Part shown: positions 1 to 4,703 of the stretch, piece by piece | Layout: each line of letters opens with the position of its first letter | Position numbering within the stretch: the stretch's first letter is position 1 | DNA from: a bacterium | Lineage (GTDB): Bacteria; Krumholzibacteriota; Krumholzibacteria; LZORAL124-64-63 | Length of the DNA stretch: 5,199 bases | Assembly (NCBI GenBank): GCA_021767885.1 | Contig: JAASSM010000191.1 | Location: forward strand, 1-5,199 | Direction of reading: 5' to 3' | The notes under the pieces: model-generated | The model's input: the letters and a program-made list of their open reading frames with translations, nothing else | Told to the model about the DNA's origin: nothing | Databases searched by the model: none | Program-made: the position numbers and the translations under genes

Positions 1-17
1 CACGTCCTCTGCCCTCC
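1..17 (-). promoter_or_regulatory. Ribosome binding site and probable GTG start of next gene (sucD?)
   Basis: Read on the minus strand, the sucC stop TAA is followed at once by GGAGGG, then nine bases, then GTG at positions 3-1. This is a well-spaced Shine-Dalgarno site and start, so a further gene begins at the window edge and would be translationally close to sucC. sucC and sucD are adjacent, in that order, in most bacteria, so succinate-CoA ligase alpha is the expected product. No sucD coding sequence is visible here, so the identity is inferred from gene order only. Confidence 0.55.
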
Positions 18-1160
18 TTACGCCGCGGTGCCCGCGAGCTCGATGGCCTTCTGCACGGCCTCGTCCATGGTGGCGGCCGGGACCAGGTCGGTCTCGGCCA
101 GGAGCTCGCGCGCCTGCTCCTCGTTGGTGCCCGTCAGGCGCACCACGATGGGCACGGAGATGTCCATCTTCTCGGTGGCGGCGATGATGCCGCGGGCGAC
201 GTCGTCGCAGCGCGTGATGCCGCCGAAGATGTTGAACAGGATGGCCTTGACCTCCTGGTCCTCCAGGATGATCCGCAGCGCGTTGACCACCTTGTCGGGA
301 TTCGAGCTGCCGCCGATGTCCAGGAAGTTGGCGGGCTGGCCACCGTAGTGCTTCACGAGGTCCATGGTGGCCATGGCCAGGCCGGCGCCGTTGACCAGGC
401 AGCCCACGTTGCCCTGCAGCTTGACGAAGCTGAGGTCCGCCTCACGCGCCTGGCGCTCGGAGGGATCCTCGGCCTCGAGGTCGCGCATGGGCTCGTAGTC
501 CGGATGCCGGAAGAGGGCGTTGTCGTCCAGGTTGACCTTGGCGTCGATGGCCAGGCCCTTGCCCTCGGGAGTGAAGATGAACGGGTTGATCTCCGCGAGG
601 CTCGCATCGGCGGCCAGGAACGCCGCGTGGAGCTTCTGCAGGGCCGCACCCAGCTGGCGGGCCTTCTTCACGTCGCCCCGTGCCAGCTTCAGCCCCAGGC
701 CCAGGGCCTCGTGATCGAGCAGGCCGTAGCGGGGGTCGATCTCGTGCTTGAGGATGGCCTCGGGATTCTCCGCCGCCACCTGCTCGATCTCCACACCGCC
801 CTCGGCGCTGGCCATCACCAGGACGCGGCCGCTGCGCCGGTCCACCAGCATGCCCAGGTAGTACTCCTCGGCGATGTCGGCCGCCGGCGTGATCAGCACC
901 TTGCGCACGGTATGGCCCTTGATGTCCATGCCCAGGATGTTGCCGGCATGGGTCTTCACGTCGTCGAGCGACTTGCAGAACTTCACGCCGCCGGCCTTGC
1001 CACGGCCACCGGTGAGCACCTGCGCCTTGACCATCACGGGCAGGCCGAGCTGCTCGGCGAGCTCCACCGCGCGCTGCGGCGTCTCGGCCACGTCGCCCGC
1101 GGGAACGGGCAGGCCGTGCGACCGGAAGATGTCCCGGCCCTGGTATTCGTGGATGTTCAC
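18..1160 (-). CDS. sucC: Succinate-CoA ligase (ADP/GDP-forming) subunit beta
   Basis: This is the beta subunit of succinyl-CoA synthetase. With SucD it converts succinyl-CoA, phosphate and NDP to succinate, CoA and NTP in the cytoplasmic TCA cycle. The 380-residue length is typical of the family. The N-terminus NIHEYQGRDIF is the family signature. The ATP-grasp part (about 1-215) has the glycine-rich GGRGKAGGVK at 51-60 and the metal-binding region AEINPF at 189-194 with Asp206 following. The C-terminal CoA-ligase part shows GNVGCLVNGAGLAM at 250-263, DIGGSSNPDK at 281-290 and NIFGGITRCD at 310-319. I chose the GTG at 1160 because it gives the standard N-terminus and has GGAGG ten bases upstream. 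A GTG at 1187 is in frame but lacks a ribosome binding site and would place the Shine-Dalgarno inside the gene. ATP versus GTP preference cannot be read from the sequence. A terminator lies just upstream, so sucC is probably a separate unit from 1291-2610. Confidence 0.97.
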   Translation of the reverse strand: MNIHEYQGRDIFRSHGLPVPAGDVAETPQRAVELAEQLGLPVMVKAQVLTGGRGKAGGVKFCKSLDDVKTHAGNILGMDIKGHTVRKVLITPAADIAEEYYLGMLVDRRSGRVLVMASAEGGVEIEQVAAENPEAILKHEIDPRYGLLDHEALGLGLKLARGDVKKARQLGAALQKLHAAFLAADASLAEINPFIFTPEGKGLAIDAKVNLDDNALFRHPDYEPMRDLEAEDPSERQAREADLSFVKLQGNVGCLVNGAGLAMATMDLVKHYGGQPANFLDIGGSSNPDKVVNALRIILEDQEVKAILFNIFGGITRCDDVARGIIAATEKMDISVPIVVRLTGTNEEQARELLAETDLVPAATMDEAVQKAIELAGTAA

Positions 1161-1189
1161 CTCGTCCTCACCTCCGGTTGCTGCCACCG

Positions 1190-1221
1190 AAAAAAGGTCC
1201 GGCTCCGTGCGGAGCCGGACC
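1190..1221 (-). terminator. Intrinsic terminator between the COG2403 gene and sucC
   Basis: On the minus strand an 11-bp perfect stem GGTCCGGCTCC / GGAGCCGGACC with a four-base loop (GCAC) is followed directly by six T residues (positions 1195-1190). This is a textbook factor-independent terminator for transcripts coming from the 1291-2610 gene. It ends only 29 bases before the sucC GTG start, which is unusually close and leaves no room for a complete sucC promoter downstream of it. On the plus strand the run is A6 before the stem, so it is oriented for minus-strand transcription only. Confidence 0.87.
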
Positions 1222-1222
1222 C

Positions 1223-1251
1223 ATGGTAGACGAAAACGCGAGTTCTGCCAG
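1223..1251 (-). promoter_or_regulatory. Candidate sigma70-type promoter for sucC
   Basis: On the minus strand CTGGCA (1251-1246), a 17-base spacer and TACCAT (1228-1223) match TTGACA and TATAAT at four of six positions each. Predicted transcription would start near 1216, inside the 5' arm of the terminator stem. It would yield a leader of roughly 55 bases before the GTG. It is the only reasonable promoter I see between the two genes, but matches of this quality also occur by chance. Confidence 0.35.
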
Positions 1252-1274
1252 AAACGGGCCCGGGGGCCCGTTTC
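1251..1274 (-). terminator. Perfect GC-rich hairpin after the COG2403 gene, possible terminator or mRNA 3'-end stabiliser
   Basis: Eleven-base arms GAAACGGGCCC and GGGCCCGTTTC flank two bases (1262-1263), and the structure starts 16 bases past the TAG stop of the 1291-2610 gene. The stem is very stable, but no T-run follows it on either strand beyond the TTTC of the arm. By itself it is a poor intrinsic terminator. With the hairpin at 1196-1221 it forms a tandem pair and may protect the message from 3' exonucleases or support termination. Confidence 0.5.
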
Positions 1275-1290
1275 CGGCCATCTATCGCGT

Positions 1291-2610
1291 CTAGTCCAGG
1301 AACCGCGCCAGGACCTGGCGCAGGTTCGGCGAGCCGATCTCCTGCAGCTCGTAACCCACCCGGACGGTGGGCTTCTCGATCTTCACGATGCGGGTCAGAT
1401 CGATGGGCGTGCCGATGACCACGGCGTCGCACTCGCAGGCGTTGATGGTCTTCTCGAGGTCGGCCTTCTGCTCGTCGCCGTAGCCCATGGCCGGCAGCAG
1501 GGTGCCGATCTCGGGGTACAGCTCGAAGGTCTCCTTGAGCTTGCCCACGGCCCAGGGGCGCGGATCCACCAGCTCGGCGGCGCTCATGCGCATGGCCGCG
1601 ACCACGCCGGCGCCATAGGTCATCTCGCCGTGGGTCAGGGTGGGGCCGTCCTCCACCACGAGGACCTTCAGGCCCTCGAGACTCTCCAGATCGCCGGTGA
1701 TGGTCAGCGGGCTGGCACCGTCGATGATCTTCGCATCGGGATTCAGCTCGCGCACGTTGTCACGCACTTCCTGGATGTCCTCGAAGGCGGCCTCGACCAC
1801 CTTGTTGATCACCACGACGTCGGCGATGCGGACGTTGGTCTCGCCGGGGAAGTACTCCTTCTCGTGGCCGGGCCGGTGCGGGTCGGCCACCACGATGTGC
1901 AGGTCGCTCTTGTAGAACGGCGTGTCGTTGTTGCCGCCGTCCCACAGGATGATGTCGGCCTCCTTCTCGGCCTCCCGGAGGATGGCCTCGTAGTCGACGC
2001 CGGCATAGATGACCCCGCCGGCGGCGATGTGGGGCTCGTACTCCTCCATCTCCTCGATCGTGCACTCGTGCTTCTCGAGATCGGACAGCTCGGCGAACCG
2101 CTGGACCTTCTGCTTGACCAGATCGCCGTACGGCATCGGATGGCGGATGGCCACCACCTTCTTGCCTGCGTCGCGCAGGATGCGGCAGATGGCGCGGCTG
2201 GTCTGGCTCTTGCCGCAGCCGGTGCGCACGGCCCCCACGGAGATCACCGGCCGGGTGCTCTCGAGCTGGGTGTCGCGCTCGCCCATCATGACGAAGTCGG
2301 CGCCGGCGGCGTTGACGCGGCTGCCCAGGCTCATGACCTGCTGGTAGCTGCGATCGCTGTAGGCCATGATGCACATGTCGGCGCCCGTCTCGACGATCAG
2401 CTCCTCGATGCGGGACTCGTCCTCGATGCGGATGCCCTCGGGATAGAGCTTGCCGGCGAGCTCGGCCGGGTACTTGCGGCCGTCGATGTCGGGGATCTGG
2501 GTGGCGGTGAACGCGACCACCTCGTAGTCCTCGTTGTCGCGGAATCGGCAGTTGAAGTTGTGGAAGTCGCGGCCGGCCGCGCCCAGGATGATGACCTTCT
2601 TCCTGCTCAT
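1291..2610 (-). CDS. COG2403-family P-loop protein (annotated as cyclic 2,3-diphosphoglycerate synthase / predicted GTPase)
   Basis: This 439-residue soluble protein resembles the COG2403 'predicted GTPase' family. That family includes archaeal enzymes called cyclic 2,3-diphosphoglycerate synthetase, which ring-close 2,3-bisphosphoglycerate using ATP. Its bacterial role is not established. An N-terminal Rossmann-like segment opens with VIILGAAGRDFHNFN (6-20). A P-loop-like GAVRTGCGKSQTSR follows at 126-139. Other likely conserved stretches are RHPMPYGDL (156-164), HECTIEEMEEYEPHI (181-195), WDGGNND (223-229), DPHRPGHE (243-250), EDGPTLTHGEMTYGAG (320-335) and GTPIDLTR (400-407). The G4-like position reads NKVV (269-272), lacking the Asp of the GTPase motif NKxD. 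No signal peptide or membrane segment is seen. I chose the ATG at 2610 because AAGGAG lies five bases upstream and the Rossmann motif starts at once. A TTG at 2754 would run into the adenylyltransferase gene. It lies 95 bases downstream of the heptose genes on the same strand and may share their transcript. Family is confident, reaction uncertain. Confidence 0.9.
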   Translation of the reverse strand: MSRKKVIILGAAGRDFHNFNCRFRDNEDYEVVAFTATQIPDIDGRKYPAELAGKLYPEGIRIEDESRIEELIVETGADMCIMAYSDRSYQQVMSLGSRVNAAGADFVMMGERDTQLESTRPVISVGAVRTGCGKSQTSRAICRILRDAGKKVVAIRHPMPYGDLVKQKVQRFAELSDLEKHECTIEEMEEYEPHIAAGGVIYAGVDYEAILREAEKEADIILWDGGNNDTPFYKSDLHIVVADPHRPGHEKEYFPGETNVRIADVVVINKVVEAAFEDIQEVRDNVRELNPDAKIIDGASPLTITGDLESLEGLKVLVVEDGPTLTHGEMTYGAGVVAAMRMSAAELVDPRPWAVGKLKETFELYPEIGTLLPAMGYGDEQKADLEKTINACECDAVVIGTPIDLTRIVKIEKPTVRVGYELQEIGSPNLRQVLARFLD

Positions 2611-2666
2611 CGTTTCTCCTTCGGAGGATGCAGAATGATGAGTGTCTCGCACCATCGGCGACCGGC

Positions 2667-2692
2667 CGTCGCGCGGGCCGCGGGCCCCGACG
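2667..2692 (-). other. GC-rich hairpin between the adenylyltransferase and COG2403 genes
   Basis: The 95-base gap holds a nearly complete inverted repeat. On the plus strand CGTCG (2667-2671) and GGGCC (2675-2679) pair with GGCCC (2683-2687) and CGACG (2688-2692), leaving a GCG loop and a CGC bulge. It begins 13 bases after the adenylyltransferase stop on the minus strand. No T-tract follows, so I do not call it a terminator. It could be a pause, processing or stability element. I could not identify a convincing promoter in the rest of this gap. Confidence 0.4.
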
Positions 2693-2705
2693 ACAGGGGA
2701 CAGGG

Positions 2706-3197
2706 TCAGTCCCGCAGATCGCGGATGGCGTCGATGATGGCAGAGGTCGACCAACCAGCCCGCATGGGCACCCGGACCACATCACCGCCCCAGGAACGGA
2801 CCTCCCGGGCCCCGACGATGTCGGACTCCTCGTACTCGGACCCCTTGACGAGCACGTCCGGCCGCACCTGGAGGATCACCTCCAGCGGTGTTGGCGCGGC
2901 AAATATGGTGACCGCCGATACGGGCCGCAAGGCGGCGATCAGCGCGGCGCGGTGCTGCTGGGGGACCAGCGGCCGCTGCGGGCCCTTGAGCGCCCGGACG
3001 CTGGTGTCGGCGTTGATGGCCACGAGCAGGCTGTCCGCCTGGCGCGCGGCCTCCGCCAGGCTATAGAGGTGGCCGGTGTGCAGGATGTCGAAGCAGCCGT
3101 TGGTGAAGGCGACGCGGCGGCCGGCTGCTCGCTCCGCCTCGCCCCAGCCGGCCAGCTCATCCAGGTGCAGGACGCGGCCCAGATCCACCTCGCGCAC
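2706..3197 (-). CDS. rfaE2: D-glycero-beta-D-manno-heptose 1-phosphate adenylyltransferase (stand-alone HldC / RfaE domain II)
   Basis: This enzyme transfers AMP from ATP to heptose 1-phosphate, giving ADP-D-glycero-beta-D-manno-heptose. After epimerisation this is the donor for LPS-core heptose. The 163-residue protein is one nucleotidyltransferase domain matching the C-terminal half of the fused E. coli HldE. FTNGCFDILHTGH (31-43) contains the HxGH nucleotide-binding motif (His40, His43). INADTSVRALKG (61-72), PDVLVKGSEYE (113-123), the spaced Gly-Ala-Arg-Glu-Val (129-133) and GWSTSAII (148-155) are the other family blocks. The last corresponds to the usual GxSTTxII, with Ser for the second Thr. 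The start is GTG with GGAGG seven bases upstream. The kinase stop TAG lies only two bases before it, so the two are almost certainly translationally coupled. It is cytoplasmic. Cofactor, ribokinase-linked or cytidylyltransferase alternatives are unlikely given the kinase neighbour. Confidence 0.94.
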   Translation of the reverse strand: MREVDLGRVLHLDELAGWGEAERAAGRRVAFTNGCFDILHTGHLYSLAEAARQADSLLVAINADTSVRALKGPQRPLVPQQHRAALIAALRPVSAVTIFAAPTPLEVILQVRPDVLVKGSEYEESDIVGAREVRSWGGDVVRVPMRAGWSTSAIIDAIRDLRD

Positions 3198-3199
3198 GG

Positions 3200-4180
3200 C
3201 TACGCCTCCTGCAGGCCGGCGGCCTCGGCCAGCTGGTCACGGGTGACGGCCACCGTGCCCACCTCGCGCACGGCCACGCCGGCGGCATGATTGGCCAGGC
3301 CGGCTGCCGCGCGGAAGCTGGCGCCGGCGCATAGCGCGGCGGTGTAGACCGCGATGACGGTGTCGCCGGCGCCGGTGACGTCGAACACGTGGGTGGCCTC
3401 GGTGGGCAGGTGGTGCTCCACGCCGTCGGGTTCGAAGAGCGCCATGCCGTGCTCGCCTCGCGTGATGAGGACGCAGTCCGCCTCGGTGCGGCGTCGCAGG
3501 ATCCGGCCAGCGCGCGAGAGGCTCTCCGCGTCGGTGATGGGCAGCGCGCAGGCCAGCTCGGCCTCGCGCTGGTTCGGCGTCAGCGAGGTGACGCCCCGGT
3601 ACTGGGAGAAATCCCCCTTCTTGGGGTCGACCACCACCACGCCGCCGTCCCGGCGGCCCCAGGCGATGACCTCCGCCAGCACCGCGTCGGTGAGCAGCCC
3701 CTTGCCGTAATCGCTGAGCACGATGCCATCGAACGGCCCCAGCTCGCGCAGTCGCGCCAGGACGCCGGCGGCCTCGTGTCCGGTCAAGGGACGATCATCC
3801 TCCATGTCCGCGCGGACCACCTGCTGGTTCTGGGCGATGACGCGGGTCTTGACCGTGGTCGGACGATCGGGCAGGACCACCAGGCCCTCCGGTCGCAGGC
3901 CGAGCTCGCGGACCAGGCCGCGCAGGGCGTCGGCCGTGACGTCCTGGCCGCAGACGCCCACCAGCGAGACATCCACGCCGAGGGCCTGCAGGTTGGCCGC
4001 CACGTTGGCCGCCCCGCCGAGCTTGAGGGTCTCGCGCTCGAGGCGCACCACGGGCACCGGCGCCTCCGGGCTGATCCGGTCGCAGCGACCCCAGAGGAAG
4101 CGGTCCACCATCAGATCGCCCAGGACGGCGAGGCGCAGACCCGGCAGCGCGGTGAGGATCTCCTTGAACTTCTCGGTCAT
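3200..4180 (-). CDS. rfaE1: D-glycero-beta-D-manno-heptose-7-phosphate kinase (stand-alone HldA / RfaE domain I)
   Basis: This PfkB/ribokinase-family kinase phosphorylates D-glycero-D-manno-heptose 7-phosphate at C1 with ATP. It acts before the phosphatase and adenylyltransferase steps of ADP-heptose synthesis in the cytoplasm. Its 326 residues match the N-terminal kinase half of HldE. GDLMVDRFLWG (21-31) and ISPEAPVPVV (36-45) are the substrate-side N-terminal signature of heptose kinases. GGAANVAANL is at 55-64, SDYGKG at 156-161, DPKKGDF at 185-191, TPNQREAE at 201-208, and the anion-hole/catalytic DVTGAGD at 267-273 with Asp273 as the expected base. The ATG at 4180 is the only reasonable start. 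Its best Shine-Dalgarno, GAGGAG at 4200-4195, is 14 bases away, longer than usual, so translation efficiency may be modest. A strong promoter lies about 90 bases upstream. The enzyme is intact, with no missing key motif. Confidence 0.96.
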   Translation of the reverse strand: MTEKFKEILTALPGLRLAVLGDLMVDRFLWGRCDRISPEAPVPVVRLERETLKLGGAANVAANLQALGVDVSLVGVCGQDVTADALRGLVRELGLRPEGLVVLPDRPTTVKTRVIAQNQQVVRADMEDDRPLTGHEAAGVLARLRELGPFDGIVLSDYGKGLLTDAVLAEVIAWGRRDGGVVVVDPKKGDFSQYRGVTSLTPNQREAELACALPITDAESLSRAGRILRRRTEADCVLITRGEHGMALFEPDGVEHHLPTEATHVFDVTGAGDTVIAVYTAALCAGASFRAAAGLANHAAGVAVREVGTVAVTRDQLAEAAGLQEA

Positions 4181-4270
4181 GGCGTGTTTGCTTTCTCCTC
4201 GCGAGAATCGGCCGCGGACCCGGCCGGTCCCGTCCGCGCCGGCGGCGCCTCGCCGCGGTGTGGCCGCGGG

Positions 4271-4299
4271 ACGCTAGCACCGGGCCCGTCCCCTGTCAA
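4271..4299 (-). promoter_or_regulatory. Sigma70-type promoter with extended -10 for the heptose kinase operon
   Basis: On the minus strand a perfect TTGACA (4299-4294) is followed by exactly 17 bases and TAGCGT (4276-4271). The bases TGC directly before the latter form an extended -10 element. Predicted start of transcription is near 4264, giving a leader of about 84 bases to the kinase ATG at 4180. A perfect -35 is striking in such GC-rich DNA. An inverted repeat GCGAG-CGA-CTCGC (4308-4320) sits eight bases upstream of the -35 and could be a regulator site, but there is no independent support for that. Confidence 0.68.
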
Positions 4300-4373
4300 A
4301 CCGCGCCGCGAGCGACTCGCCCGCCGTCAGCCCGGCGCCAGGCCGCTCCGTTCGCCGCGCCGAGGAGACCGCC

Positions 4374-4697
4374 ATGTCCCAGAACCGACCGCAGCCGCCC
4401 GGCGGCAAGCAGCAGATCTCCATCGAGTTGCCGCCCGAGGTGGGCGACGGCGTCTACGCCAACCTCTCGATCATCGCCAGCAATCCCGGGGAGTTCGTGC
4501 TCGACTTCGCGCGCCTGCTGCCCGGCGTGCCCAAGGCGAAGGTGCACGCCCGGGTGATCATGACGCCGGCCGCGGCCAAGGCGCTGCACAAGCACCTCGG
4601 CCAGAACATCGAGCGGTTCGAGCAGCAGCACGGCGAGATCCGCCTCAAACCCGGCGGACCGCAGGATCCCAACCAGATCGGGTTCCAGGCGGACTGA
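4374..4697 (+). CDS. DUF3467 family protein of unknown function
   Basis: This small 107-residue protein closely resembles the DUF3467 family, which has no assigned function that I know of. Residues 1-14 are Gln/Pro/Gly-rich and probably disordered. The family core runs from about 15 to 90: ISIELPPEVGDGVYANLSII (15-34) and the hallmark EFVLDFARLLPGVPKAKVHAR (40-60, in two parts here: EFVLDFARLLPG and VPKAKVHAR). VIMTP (61-65) and a helix-like KALHKHLGQNIERFEQQHG (69-87) complete it. It has no signal peptide, membrane segment or metal-binding cysteines, so it is likely cytoplasmic. The ATG start is well supported by GAGGAG six bases upstream. It is the only plus-strand gene in the window, divergent from the heptose kinase and ending 6 bases from the convergent permease gene. 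I could not find a clear promoter for it in the 193-base intergenic region. Confidence 0.93.
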   Translation: MSQNRPQPPGGKQQISIELPPEVGDGVYANLSIIASNPGEFVLDFARLLPGVPKAKVHARVIMTPAAAKALHKHLGQNIERFEQQHGEIRLKPGGPQDPNQIGFQAD

Positions 4698-4703
4698 CCG
4701 GCC

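Noticed and set aside
1161..1187. Upstream in-frame GTG at 1187 as the sucC start (389 residues).
   Set aside because: It sits right after the terminator T-tract with no Shine-Dalgarno and adds nine residues absent from the family. The GTG at 1160 gives the normal N-terminus with GGAGG upstream.
348..1229. A 293-codon plus-strand open frame antisense to sucC.
   Set aside because: Its His/Leu/Gln-rich composition mirrors the sucC codons on the other strand. It has no domain, and sucC itself is unmistakable.
2618..2634. CTCC-GAA-GGAG mini-hairpin covering the Shine-Dalgarno of the COG2403 gene as a translational switch.
   Set aside because: Four base pairs closed by three bases is too weak, and a purine-rich ribosome site often finds such a partner by chance.
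2692..2705. Tandem GACAGGG repeat, with the related decamer GACAGGGGAC also in the heptose promoter (minus strand, 4297-4288).
   Set aside because: Only two copies of seven bases, and a shared decamer is expected by chance when both strands of a 5-kb GC-rich window are compared. No regulatory pattern supports it.
2611..2754. TTG at 2754 as the start of the COG2403 gene (487 residues).
   Set aside because: It overlaps the end of the adenylyltransferase gene, adds a non-conserved basic extension, and ignores the good AAGGAG-ATG at 2610.
874..3066. A 730-codon plus-strand open frame running opposite to sucC, the COG2403 gene and the adenylyltransferase gene.
   Set aside because: It crosses three well-recognised minus-strand genes, the intergenic regions and a terminator, and its translation is low-complexity (rich in Ala, Gly, Val, His and Asp). 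It is a third-position GC shadow, not a gene.
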